Below, piece after piece: positions 25,675 through 33,645 of a stretch of DNA of 64,000 nt. The notes below the pieces were generated by a model that saw only the letters and a program-made list of their open reading frames with translations, made no database searches and was not told the origin of the DNA. A program made the position numbers and the translations under genes. The stretch comes from Streptomyces rugosispiralis (GTDB taxonomy: Bacteria; Actinomycetota; Actinomycetes; Streptomycetales; Streptomycetaceae), in contig NZ_JANIAA010000002.1 in NCBI RefSeq assembly GCF_024505145.1, positions 372,001-436,000 of the forward strand, in the 5' to 3' direction. Within the stretch, counting starts at the first letter, position 1, and each line of letters opens with the position of its first letter.

Positions 25675-27023
25675 GCTCGAGTGGTCCTTTCGGCGAGGGC
25701 GGCGCCGTCGGTCGACGGGCCGTCGGGAGTGCGGAGGTCGGCGGGGGAGAACCGCAGGCCGATGACGGCCGCGCAGGCCGCGCTGAACAGGACCGAGACG
25801 ACCACGGTGAGGGCCAGCCACCACGGCGAGCCGTCGGACGCCACGAGCATGGCGTACGCGACCGGCGGGGTGAGACCCCCGAGGATCGAGCCGACCTGGT
25901 AGACGAACGACACCGCCGTGTAGCGGACCTCGGTGGGGAACAGCTCGGCTAGGAATGTGCTCTGGACGGCGAATTGGGCCGAGTTGCACAGCCGGAAGAC
26001 CGTGATCCCGAGCACCATCCAGAAGAGCGTCCCGGTCCGCAGCAGGGCGAACAGGGGGAAGGTGGTCACGGCCATCGACAGCACACTCCACACGAAGGTG
26101 CGGTGCACTCCGAACCGGTCACCGAGCCTGCCGAGGCAGAGCATCAGCGGCAGGCAGATGATGCTCGGGATCATCGTTCCGACGATCCCGATGCTGTCGC
26201 TGCGGTGCAGGTAGGTGACGATGTACGCCGTCACCACGGGCCCGACGACATTCCCGGTGATGGCATCGGCCGAGCGGGCGCCCAGCGCGAGGAGCAGCGG
26301 CGCCCAGTGGTTTCGCAGGAGCGTGATCAGTGGCGCCTTCGCCACTCCGCGCTCCTTCTGAAGGCGGATGAAGTCCCCGCTCTCGGCGAGGCGCGTGCGC
26401 ACCACGAGGGTGTAGACGAGCAGGATGCCGCTGAGCAGGAACGGGACCCGCCACACCCAGTCCTCGTACTGCGTGTCCGAGGAGAGCCAGGTGCACAGCA
26501 GCACGAGCCCGCTGCTGAAGATGCCGCCCACGGGATTGCCGAGCTGCGGGATGGAACCGAAGAAGCCGCGCCGCTCCTTCGGCACCGACTCGATGGTGGC
26601 GAGCGCGGCGCCCGCGTACTCGCCGCCGAGGCCGATGCCCTGCAGCACGCGCAGGAACAGCAGGATGACGGGGGCGGCCGCGCCGATCGTGGCGTAACCG
26701 GGCAGCAGACCGATCAGAAACGTCGGGATGCCCATGAGCAGCATCGTGAGAATCAGGAGCTTCTTGCGGCCGACCCGGTCGCCGAAGTGCCCGAAGACGA
26801 GGCCGCCGATGGGCCGGGCGAAGAACCCGACGGCGGTCGTCGTGAGGGCCAGCAGGGAGCCGATCGCGCTGCTCTGCGCCGGGAAGAAGACCCGGCCGAA
26901 GACGAGTGCGGCGGTGGTTCCGTAGAGCCCGAAGTCGAACCACTCGAAGGTCGAGCCGAGGAAGCCGGCGAGTACGGTACGGCGCGCGGCGGGGGCGATC
27001 CGAGGTGGGTCTGGCCTTGGCAT
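25671..27023 (-). CDS. MFS metabolite:H+ symporter (MHS family)
   Basis: 450 residues with about twelve membrane helices. The start TVLAGFLGSTFEWFDFGLYGTTAALVFGRVFFP and the loop GHFGDRVGRKKLLILTMLLMGIPTFLIGLLP are hallmarks of the MHS subgroup (ProP, ShiA, KgtP relatives), which import small organic acids or zwitterions with protons. It is coupled by 4 bases to the sulfatase, so it probably imports that enzyme's sulfated substrate. It lies behind a promoter with a LacI-type palindrome. Confidence 0.93.
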   Translation of the reverse strand: MPRPDPPRIAPAARRTVLAGFLGSTFEWFDFGLYGTTAALVFGRVFFPAQSSAIGSLLALTTTAVGFFARPIGGLVFGHFGDRVGRKKLLILTMLLMGIPTFLIGLLPGYATIGAAAPVILLFLRVLQGIGLGGEYAGAALATIESVPKERRGFFGSIPQLGNPVGGIFSSGLVLLCTWLSSDTQYEDWVWRVPFLLSGILLVYTLVVRTRLAESGDFIRLQKERGVAKAPLITLLRNHWAPLLLALGARSADAITGNVVGPVVTAYIVTYLHRSDSIGIVGTMIPSIICLPLMLCLGRLGDRFGVHRTFVWSVLSMAVTTFPLFALLRTGTLFWMVLGITVFRLCNSAQFAVQSTFLAELFPTEVRYTAVSFVYQVGSILGGLTPPVAYAMLVASDGSPWWLALTVVVSVLFSAACAAVIGLRFSPADLRTPDGPSTDGAALAERTTRA

Positions 27024-27045
27024 ACGGCGGCTCCACTGAGGATTC

Positions 27046-27066
27046 CAACGGTTACGGTAACCGTTG
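27046..27066. promoter_or_regulatory. 21-base perfect palindrome, LacI-type operator
   Basis: Arms CAACGGTTAC and GTAACCGTTG are perfect complements around one G. It lies 23 bases upstream of the transporter start and just downstream of the likely transcription start, a position for direct repression by one of the two LacI proteins encoded upstream. Confidence 0.75.
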
Positions 27067-27077
27067 CATTGCGGTGG

Positions 27078-27107
27078 ACGTTAGGACCGCCCGACGTTCG
27101 CCGTCAA
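27078..27107 (-). promoter_or_regulatory. Promoter of the transporter-sulfatase pair
   Basis: Reading the minus strand, TTGACG (27107-27102) and TAACGT (27083-27078) are separated by 18 bases. This lies between the LacI stop at 27118 and the operator at 27046-27066. Confidence 0.6.
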
Positions 27108-27117
27108 TGACCGGGCG

Positions 27118-28155
27118 TTAGGAAAATGTTGACTCACGTTCGGTTATGGTGAGCGGCACCTCGACATGGCTCCGCGGTCGTGCGCCCTCCCGGACCCGCG
27201 CCGTGAGCAGGTCGAGCGCGCGACGGGCCATCGTGCGGACATCCGCCTGAACGGTCGTCAGGCTGGGCCAGGAGTACTCCGCGTCCTCGTCGTTGCCGAA
27301 CGCGACGACCTGGACCCGCCCCGGTACGTCCCGGCCCGCCCCGCGCAGTGCGTGCAACGCCCCGTGCGCGAGCGGCTCTTCGAGCGCGAGCACCGCGTCG
27401 AACGGCGTTTCCCCGCCCAGGAGCCGGGCGATCGCCGTATGCCCGTCGCCCCGGGAGGACTGCGACGTCTCCACGACGAGAGAGGGGTCGGACTTCAGCC
27501 CCGCCGCCGTCAGCGCACGCCGGTATCCGCCGGTGCGCAGGGCGGCCGCGCTGTCGCCGCCCGCCTTCCGCTCACCGCCCAGCAGCACGACGCGCGAGGC
27601 GCCACGGTCGAGAAGCAGCCGCACCGCGGCCTCCGCCGCGACGGCGTCCCGCGACGCGACGCTGTCGAAGGGGCCCTCCACCCGGCGCGATCCGAGCAGC
27701 ACCGCGGGAGCGGGGGACGGCAGGTCCTTCAGATCCCGCGCGGTGATCGCGGTCGGCATCAGCAGCACGCCGTCCGAGAGGCCCCCGCGATTGCGCAGCA
27801 CCTCCAGCTCCCGCTCGCGGTCGCCCCCGGTGGGCTCCATCACGACGCTGATGCCCTCGGCCTCCGCGAGATCGAAGACCGCGGCGGCGAGGGGCGCGCA
27901 GTAGCCGTACCCGAGGCCCGGCAGGGCGAGCGTCACCGTGTCCGTCGCCCTCGAATTGAGGCCACGGGCCAGGGGGTTGGGGCGGTAGCCGAGCTCCTCG
28001 ACCGCGGCGCGCACGGCTCGGACGGTCGCCTCGTTCACCTGCCCGGTGGCATTGACGACGTTGGACACGGTCTTGACGGACACCCCGACGACGGCGGCCA
28101 CGTCGCGCATCCGCACCACCGCCGGCCGGCCACTGGACGGCTCCGGCTCATTCAC
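27118..28155 (-). CDS. LacI-family regulator, second of a tandem pair
   Basis: 345 residues. The DNA-binding domain runs VRMRDVAAVVGVSVKTVSNVVNATGQVNEATVRAVRAAVEELGYRPNPLARGLNS, followed by a LacI-type effector domain (GDGHTAIARLLGGETPFDAVLALEEPLAHGALHAL). The chosen GTG at 28155 lies 8 bases inside the end of the other LacI gene, so the two are cotranscribed and probably coupled. The effector is unknown; a sulfate ester or its product is the obvious guess from the genes downstream. Confidence 0.93.
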   Translation of the reverse strand: MNEPEPSSGRPAVVRMRDVAAVVGVSVKTVSNVVNATGQVNEATVRAVRAAVEELGYRPNPLARGLNSRATDTVTLALPGLGYGYCAPLAAAVFDLAEAEGISVVMEPTGGDRERELEVLRNRGGLSDGVLLMPTAITARDLKDLPSPAPAVLLGSRRVEGPFDSVASRDAVAAEAAVRLLLDRGASRVVLLGGERKAGGDSAAALRTGGYRRALTAAGLKSDPSLVVETSQSSRGDGHTAIARLLGGETPFDAVLALEEPLAHGALHALRGAGRDVPGRVQVVAFGNDEDAEYSWPSLTTVQADVRTMARRALDLLTARVREGARPRSHVEVPLTITERESTFS

Positions 28156-29218
28156 TGGCAACGGCGCTCGACTCCCGTTCGACAAGGCGGAACCCGACCG
28201 TGTGGTGTCCCGGTTCGGGGAGCACCGCGCCGGTCGTCCGCGCCTGTGCGCGTTCCGCCAGGAGCGAGACGGCGCGGTGCGCCATCTCCTCCCGCCCCGG
28301 ATCGACGGTGGTGAGGGTGGGAGCGCAGTACGCGGCCTGCGCGACGTCGCCGAACCCGACCACGGCGACGTCCCCCGGCACGGTTCGCCCCGCGTCCCGC
28401 AGGCCGCGGAGGGCGCCCAGGGCGAGCGCGTCGCCGAGTGCGAACACGGCGTCCGTCCCGGGGGCCCGCTCGATCAGCGTCCGCACCGCGGCGGCGCCCG
28501 CCGCGAACGTGACGGTATCCGTGCGCACCACCCGTCGGCGGCTCACCGGCAGCCCGGCGTCGCGCAGACCCGCGACGTATCCGAGGTAGCGCTCGTCGCT
28601 CTCCGCCGGCAGCGCCCCACCGGGGGCCAGGGCGGCGATGCGGCGCCGCCCGCCCGCGACGAGATGGGCCACGACCGCCCGCGCCGCCTCGTACCGGTCC
28701 GTGTCGAAGGAGTCGACACGGCCCCCGGTGAACGACGCCGTGGCCACGATCAGCGGCTTCGTCACCGTCAACGCCCGCATGTCCGCCTGGCCGAGTGCGA
28801 CGGGAACGAGCAGGATTCCGTCCACGTGCCGCAGGTATGGATCGTCACAGACACCGCGCTCGCGCCGCACGTCGCCGTGCGTCTGCGTGATGCGCACGGA
28901 CATCCCGTGCTCCTGGGCCTCGCGCAGCACGGAGTCGGCGAACTCGCGGAAGTACGGGACCGTGACGCTGGGCAGGGCGAGCCCCAACATATGGGAGCGT
29001 CCCGAACGCAGGCGCCGCGCCGCCAGGTTGGGGCGGTACCCTAGCTCGTCGATCGCGCCCTGCACCCGCTGCCGGGTCTCCTCCCGGACGTTCCCGCGGC
29101 CGCGGGCCACGTTCGACACCGTGCTCACCGAGACACCGGCGAGGGCGGCCACGTCGCGCAAGGTCGCGGAACCGCGCGTCGCGGAGTCCGCACCCGCCTC
29201 AGACAGCCGTCCGCGCAC
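28148..29218 (-). CDS. LacI-family regulator, first of a tandem pair
   Basis: 356 residues. The DNA-binding domain is ATLRDVAALAGVSVSTVSNVARGRGNVREETRQRVQGAIDELGYRPNLAARRLRSG, followed by a sensor domain with VFALGDALALGALRGLRDAGRTVPGDVAVVGFGDV. The GTG at 29218 is used; AAGGGG lies 11 bases upstream. The gene overlaps the second LacI gene downstream. Two LacI genes in tandem in front of one transporter-enzyme pair is unusual. They may bind as a mixed set or respond to different ligands. No operator near its own start was evident. Confidence 0.93.
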   Translation of the reverse strand: MRGRLSEAGADSATRGSATLRDVAALAGVSVSTVSNVARGRGNVREETRQRVQGAIDELGYRPNLAARRLRSGRSHMLGLALPSVTVPYFREFADSVLREAQEHGMSVRITQTHGDVRRERGVCDDPYLRHVDGILLVPVALGQADMRALTVTKPLIVATASFTGGRVDSFDTDRYEAARAVVAHLVAGGRRRIAALAPGGALPAESDERYLGYVAGLRDAGLPVSRRRVVRTDTVTFAAGAAAVRTLIERAPGTDAVFALGDALALGALRGLRDAGRTVPGDVAVVGFGDVAQAAYCAPTLTTVDPGREEMAHRAVSLLAERAQARTTGAVLPEPGHHTVGFRLVERESSAVASE

Positions 29219-29551
29219 AGCTCACCAAGCCCCTTCCACCACGACGGAAGTCTAGCCCGCGCCCGCCGCGGGGCCGGGCCTCTGCGCTGGTGCCCGACTC
29301 TCGCCGGGCGACACGAATCCGGTGACGGAGGGGACGGCTGCGTCGTCCGTGTTCGGCGCCGCCGTGGACGGCCCCGGACCAGGCCGGGTGATCAAGCCAT
29401 CGCCGCGCTCGACAACGCCGACGTGGCGAACCCGCCCATGGTCCAGGTCTCCGGGGGCAACCAGCTGCCGCTCCACGTCTGCCCTGACCTAGGGTGCAAC
29501 GCTGCGCCCTGGCGCGATTGTCCTTCCTGCCTACCATCACGGGGATCCCTT
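29219..29551. other. Intergenic region between LacI and the Gly-rich protein
   Basis: About 333 bases upstream of two divergent genes. I find no gene here with normal codon use. TAGGGT at 29490-29495 could be a -10 element for the small protein gene, but no convincing -35 is seen. A short plus-strand frame upstream of the ATG at 29552 lacks a ribosome site. Confidence 0.4.
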
Positions 29552-29926
29552 ATGCGTCTAGCGACCACACTCCTCCTGATCGGCGCCCTGTTCGCAGTGG
29601 CGCCCGCCACGGCCCAGGCGGCGCCGGCGCGTGACTCCGTCTCGTACGTCGCGCTGTCGTCGAAGCGAGGTGGTGGCAGCGGCGGCGGTGTGAGCAAGAG
29701 CGGCGGCGGTGTCAGCAAGGGCGGCGGTGGTGTGAGCAAGAGCGGTGGCTACAAGAAGTCGAGGGGCGGCGGCTACTCCTCGAGCGGCGACGACGGCGGT
29801 TCGTCCACCGGGAAGAAGAAGATGCCCCTGTGGCAGGCGATCCTGTTTCTCCTGGTCCTGGGGGGCCTCATGGTCTGGGGCATCGTGAAGCTCGTGCGCA
29901 AGTTCCGGAAGCCGGTCGGCGGCTGA
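29552..29926 (+). CDS. Small Gly-rich exported protein with C-terminal anchor
   Basis: 124 residues. An N-terminal signal (MRLATTLLLIGALFAVAPATAQAA) is followed by a Gly/Ser/Lys-rich low-complexity segment with three repeats of GGGVSK(S/G)G, then GYKKSRGGGYSSSGDDGGSS. A membrane helix (WQAILFLLVLGGLMVWGIVKLV) with a basic tail FRKPVGG follows. The plan suggests a short flexible surface chain held in the membrane. A similar plan occurs in TPM-domain proteins, but the TPM domain itself is absent. The ATG at 29552 gives a normal signal peptide. No function is known to me. Confidence 0.75.
   Translation: MRLATTLLLIGALFAVAPATAQAAPARDSVSYVALSSKRGGGSGGGVSKSGGGVSKGGGGVSKSGGYKKSRGGGYSSSGDDGGSSTGKKKMPLWQAILFLLVLGGLMVWGIVKLVRKFRKPVGG
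29681..29743 (+). repeat. About three 21-base units coding GGGVSKSG repeats
   Basis: The unit is close to GGCGGTGTGAGCAAGAGCGGC and recurs every 21 bases with third-position changes. Synonymous differences between copies suggest selection on the peptide. Confidence 0.8.
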
Positions 29927-29932
29927 CGGTGA

Positions 29933-29969
29933 TTCGGCGGGAGCCAGTGTCCGTACTCGGTCCGCCGAA
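29933..29969. terminator. Weak hairpin between convergent genes
   Basis: TTCGGCGG at 29933-29940 pairs with CCGCCGAA at 29962-29969, with a 21-base loop. It lies between the convergent Gly-rich and EF-hand genes. Confidence 0.35.
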
Positions 29970-29999
29970 CCGGCATCGGCTCTCCGTCGGTTCCCCTGG

Positions 30000-30533
30000 T
30001 CAGACCGCCGTGGCCGGGACCAGGAGGTCACCCGGGATGCCCGCCTTGTCCGGTGCGTAGTAGTCCTTGATCGCGGCGACCCAGACGGCCACCTGGATCC
30101 GGTCCAGGTCCGAGGGGCCGAAGGCGTCGAAGAGCGCGTCGATGTTCGCGCGCCCGAAGCCGATCGCCCTCATCAACGCGACGAACGCGGGGCGTTCGAT
30201 GAGCCCGTCGCCGTCCGGGTCGCCGAGCGCGGCGAGCGCCTCGGCGAACACACCGATCGTCGAGTCGAAGCGCTCGGGCGAGAGCACGCAGGCTACGTAC
30301 TCTTCGTAACTGATCTTGCCGTCGCCGTTGGCGTCCAGTTCCGTGGCCAGGGTCGTCCAGTACTGGCGGAACGCGGCGCGCATCGCGTCCTTCGCCGCCC
30401 CGTCCGCCTCGGGCGCGGCCTCGATGACGTTGTTCGCCATGAGGTCGAAGTCATCGGCTTCGAGGACGCCGTTGCCGTTGGCGTCGAAGAGGGAGAAGAC
30501 GTGTGCGACCCGCTTGGTGGCTTCCGTGCACAT
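30000..30533 (-). CDS. EF-hand calcium-binding protein
   Basis: 177 residues, cytoplasmic, built of EF-hand pairs like eukaryotic sarcoplasmic calcium-binding proteins and the CalD/Cab proteins of actinobacteria. Three canonical loops are seen: DANGNGVLEADDF, DANGDGKISYEEY and DPDGDGLIERPAF, each with Asp at positions 1 and 5 (or Asn at 3) and Glu or Phe-adjacent acids near 12. A fourth site is degenerate (GPSDLDRIQVAV). It probably buffers or senses calcium. The ATG at 30533 lies 11 bases after AGAAGGG; a GTG at 30545 is possible. Confidence 0.92.
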   Translation of the reverse strand: MCTEATKRVAHVFSLFDANGNGVLEADDFDLMANNVIEAAPEADGAAKDAMRAAFRQYWTTLATELDANGDGKISYEEYVACVLSPERFDSTIGVFAEALAALGDPDGDGLIERPAFVALMRAIGFGRANIDALFDAFGPSDLDRIQVAVWVAAIKDYYAPDKAGIPGDLLVPATAV

Positions 30534-30706
30534 GAATGTTGTCACCCTTCTCGATCCGTGGACTGTGGGCCCTGCTCACTATTTGGCCGACGACTTGCTC
30601 ATACGGTGGGTATTCCTCTCCATTCACTCGAAAGATGGAATCGCCCTGAAACCTGTGTGTGCCGGACAACGGGTGACGGCGCGGGAACGCGCGGGCTCCC
30701 GCGCCG

Positions 30707-30890
30707 TCAAGGGTCACCTCCAGTCCACCGGTTGCCCGGCCCGTGCTCGGCGTCGTAGAGGCGGGCGCGATCGAGGGCCTGGGCGATCAGCCCGGCGAGA
30801 GAGGTCAGGACGGCGCGTTCGTCGGGGGTGAAGTCGTGGGGCCGGTCGTAGGAGACCACGCAGCAGCCGACGTACCCGCGCCGGCCGGGC
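30707..30890 (-). pseudogene. Remnant of a GAF-domain protein, probably a SpoIIE-type phosphatase
   Basis: A readable stretch GYVGCCVVSYDRPHDFTPDERAVLTSLAGLIAQALDRARLYDAEHG matches the end of GAF domains linked to PP2C/SpoIIE phosphatases in Streptomyces. It ends at a stop at 30707 soon afterwards, and upstream the same frame loses any family resemblance where the Nudix gene begins. Both ends of the domain protein are missing, so this is a decayed fragment. Confidence 0.6.
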
Positions 30891-30915
30891 CGACGCCACG
30901 GCCGTCCGCGCGGGT

Positions 30916-31503
30916 TCACGCGACCGGTGCCAGCAGCCCTGCCGCGACGAGCCCGGCGAGGCCCATATCGGCATCGGTGAGATCGCCGGTGAGCACGTGC
31001 TGTACGTAGTCGGTCCTCGGGAGGACGACCGGCTCGATGAACTCCGCCGCGTCCGGGCCCGGCGCGGCCACCTTGCGGCAGCCCCGGGCGAGCACCGCGT
31101 GCCGGACGTGGGTCGCGTATGACGCGAGGTAGGTCTTCATGACCACCTCGACGCTCCCGGCCCGGTAGCCGGTCTCTTCCAGGAGTTCCCGGGCCGCCGC
31201 GGCCTCGACCGTCTCGTCCGGCTCGACGACGCCTCCCGGGAGTTCGTCCAGCACCCGTCCGGGGCCCGGCCGGAACTGGCGGGCGAGCAGTCCCTGTCCG
31301 TCTTCGGTGAAGGCGACGACGGCGACGGTGCGCGGCCCGCAGAGGATGTCCCAGTGGTCCTGGCGGCCGTCCGGATACCGGTATGTGCGGTTTCGCACGG
31401 TCAGGAAGCCGACGCATCCCGGACGTTCGGCCAGGAATTCCCATCGGAGACCGGGGTGACTGTTGTCCACGCCGTGGAGCGTATCGAACCACTCCGTCCG
31501 CAT
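30916..31503 (-). CDS. Nudix hydrolase (ADP-ribose pyrophosphatase type)
   Basis: About 195 residues. The Nudix box is complete: GGVVEPDETVEAAAARELLEETGYRAG, in which the REL-EE Glu residues bind magnesium. It is preceded by VAVVAFTEDGQGLLARQFRPGPGRVLDELPG, the pattern of ADP-ribose and nucleotide-sugar pyrophosphatases. It hydrolyses a nucleoside diphosphate linked to another group. The start at 31503 is chosen by family length; no strong ribosome site is visible. It is divergent from the ABC importer operon by about 150 bases. Confidence 0.88.
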   Translation of the reverse strand: MRTEWFDTLHGVDNSHPGLRWEFLAERPGCVGFLTVRNRTYRYPDGRQDHWDILCGPRTVAVVAFTEDGQGLLARQFRPGPGRVLDELPGGVVEPDETVEAAAARELLEETGYRAGSVEVVMKTYLASYATHVRHAVLARGCRKVAAPGPDAAEFIEPVVLPRTDYVQHVLTGDLTDADMGLAGLVAAGLLAPVA

Positions 31504-31654
31504 GGGGCGAGAACGAGGCCGGACGAATACGCCATCTTGCCCAGTGCATGCCAATGATGCGAAACTCCGGAAATCGATGCCTGCCCGGTGAGCCGTTCGG
31601 CGCACCGGGCACGACCCACGCTCAGCCGGCTGATCTCGACAGCAAGGGAGTGGC

Positions 31655-32770
31655 GTGTCAGGCGCACTGAGGTTCAGGCATGTGTCCATGGCGGCGACGG
31701 CGGCCGTTCTCGCGCTCCTTCTCCCCGCATGCGGCGGCGACGGCCAACCGGGCGGAAGCGGTCCCGCCGCCTCCGCGTCGCTCGACCCCGAGGCGGACTT
31801 GCGCGAGCAGCGGCTCACCGTCTCGAACTGGGACGGCTATATGCCGAAGGACCTTCCCGCCCGGTTCAAGTCGGCCGTCGGCACGCCCATGACCGTCGCC
31901 AGGCACAGCACCAACGAGGAGATCGTCGCCAAACTGACAGCCTCCGCCGACAGCGGCATCGACGTGGCGTTCGTATCGGGCCAGTACGCGCAGGCGCTCG
32001 CGGCGCAGGGGCTGCTCGAACCCATCCACCACGATCTGGTCCCGCACCTGAAGAACCTGGACCCACTCGCCGCCCGGCTCGCCCATGACAAGGGCAACGT
32101 CTACTCCGTCCCGTACACCTGGGGTACCACCGGGCTCTGCTATCGCAAGGACCTCGTCGGCCGCACCCCCGACAGCTGGAACGACCTGCTGAAGCCGAGC
32201 GCCGCGGTCAAGGGCAGGGCCACCATGCTGAAGACCGAACGCTGGCTCTTCCTCCCCGCGCAGAAGGCGCTCGGCTACTCGGTGAACACCACCGACGAGC
32301 AACAGCTCTCACGAATCAAGGAGTTGCTGCTCAGCGCGAAGGACGGGCTCCTGGCCTACGACGACACCACGTTCGGCGACCGGCTCACGTCCGGGGAGGC
32401 CGCGCTGGCGGAGGCCTGGGACGGGTGGTGCCCGACCGACGACAAGAGGATCGGCTTCGTCGTCCCCAAGGAGGGCAGCGACCTCTGGACCGACACGATG
32501 GTCATCCTCAAGTCGTCGAAGAACAAGGAGGCGGCGCACGCCTTCATCGACTACGTCCTCGACCCGAAGACGCACTCCTGGGTCGCCTCGAACATCTTCT
32601 ACAAGGTGCCCAACACCGCCGCCATGGCCGAACTCGACCCGGCCCTGCTGAAGCGCTACCCCGCGCTCGCCATGCCCCCCGGGCAACTGCTCAAGGGTGA
32701 GTCCGTCGTCGACCTCGGGGACGCCGCGACGGCGTACACCCGGATCGTCACGGAAGTCACCGCGGGCTGA
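31655..32770 (+). CDS. Polyamine-type ABC importer binding lipoprotein (PotD-like)
   Basis: 371 residues with a lipoprotein signal (VSMAATAAVLALLLPACGGDG). The mature part, RLTVSNWDGYMPKDLPARFKSAVGTPMTVARHSTNEEIVAKL, then NVYSVPYTWGTTGLCYRKD and GEAALAEAWDG, is that of the spermidine/putrescine-binding family, which also binds other small amines, amides and sugar acids. It is the first gene of a plus-strand run reaching 41002 in which adjacent genes overlap or nearly touch. The stop overlaps the next start (TGATG). Confidence 0.93.
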   Translation: MSGALRFRHVSMAATAAVLALLLPACGGDGQPGGSGPAASASLDPEADLREQRLTVSNWDGYMPKDLPARFKSAVGTPMTVARHSTNEEIVAKLTASADSGIDVAFVSGQYAQALAAQGLLEPIHHDLVPHLKNLDPLAARLAHDKGNVYSVPYTWGTTGLCYRKDLVGRTPDSWNDLLKPSAAVKGRATMLKTERWLFLPAQKALGYSVNTTDEQQLSRIKELLLSAKDGLLAYDDTTFGDRLTSGEAALAEAWDGWCPTDDKRIGFVVPKEGSDLWTDTMVILKSSKNKEAAHAFIDYVLDPKTHSWVASNIFYKVPNTAAMAELDPALLKRYPALAMPPGQLLKGESVVDLGDAATAYTRIVTEVTAG

Positions 32771-33645
32771 TGGCCCGACGGGGGAGTGCGGCCGGAGGAC
32801 CACATGTGCGAGCGCGTCTCGTCCTGCTCGGCCCGGGCCTGTCCTACCTGGCCGTCCTGCTCCTGCTGCCGCTGGCCCTGCTGATCGGTTACACGGTCTT
32901 CCGGCGGGGCCGCTTCGGCGGGATCGCGTACGAGGACGGCACCACCGGCGAGAACTTCGCGCGAATCACCGACCCCCTCTACACCGGTGTCCTCACCGAC
33001 TCGCTGCGCATCGCCGCCGTCACCACGCTGCTCGCGCTGCTCCTCGGCTACCCGGCCGCGTACGCGATCAGCCGGCTGCCCGGCAGATGGCGCACGGTCG
33101 CCCTGGTCCTGGTCGTGCTTCCGTTCTGGACCAACTTCCTGATCCGTACCTACGCCTGGATCGTGCTGCTGTCCAGCCGAGGTGTGGTCAACTCGGCCCT
33201 CACCGGCATCGGGGTGATCGACCGGCCGCTGAAACTCCTCTACACCGAACCCGCCGTCGTCCTCGGACTGCTCTACGCCTATCTCCCGCTGATGGTGCTG
33301 CCGCTGTACTCGGCGATCGAGCGGGTCGACCCCCGGCTGCTCGAAGCCTCGGCCGATCTGGGCGCCCGCCCGGCCCGCACGTTCTGGAGCGTGACCCTCC
33401 CGCACACCCTGCCCGGCGTGCTGACCGGCTGCGTCTTCGTCTTCGTGCCCAGCCTCGGCAACTTCGTCGTCCCCGAACTGCTGGGCGGCGGGCACACGGT
33501 CATGGTCGGCAATCTGATCAGGGACCAGTTCCTCACGGCGCGGGACTGGCCGTTCGGCTCGGTGCTCGCCCTCGCTCTCATGGCGTTCCTGGTCCTGCTG
33601 CTCATGGCGCAGGCCTGGGCCGGACGCCGGCTGGGCGGCCGCTGA
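32770..33645 (+). CDS. Polyamine-type ABC permease (PotB-like)
   Basis: 291 residues with six membrane helices and the cytoplasmic loop DPRLLEASADLGARPARTFWSVTLPHTLPGV, the ATPase docking site. NFLIRTYAWIVLLSSRGVVNSAL is typical of the PotB branch. It is coupled to the genes on both sides by one-base stop/start overlaps (TGATG). It pairs with the PotC-like permease encoded next. Confidence 0.95.
   Translation: MARRGSAAGGPHVRARLVLLGPGLSYLAVLLLLPLALLIGYTVFRRGRFGGIAYEDGTTGENFARITDPLYTGVLTDSLRIAAVTTLLALLLGYPAAYAISRLPGRWRTVALVLVVLPFWTNFLIRTYAWIVLLSSRGVVNSALTGIGVIDRPLKLLYTEPAVVLGLLYAYLPLMVLPLYSAIERVDPRLLEASADLGARPARTFWSVTLPHTLPGVLTGCVFVFVPSLGNFVVPELLGGGHTVMVGNLIRDQFLTARDWPFGSVLALALMAFLVLLLMAQAWAGRRLGGR

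Noticed and set aside
31655..32770. Firm assignment of the first ABC importer to spermidine or putrescine
   Set aside because: The family also includes importers of other small cationic or amide compounds, and no polyamine enzyme gene is nearby, so only the family name is used.
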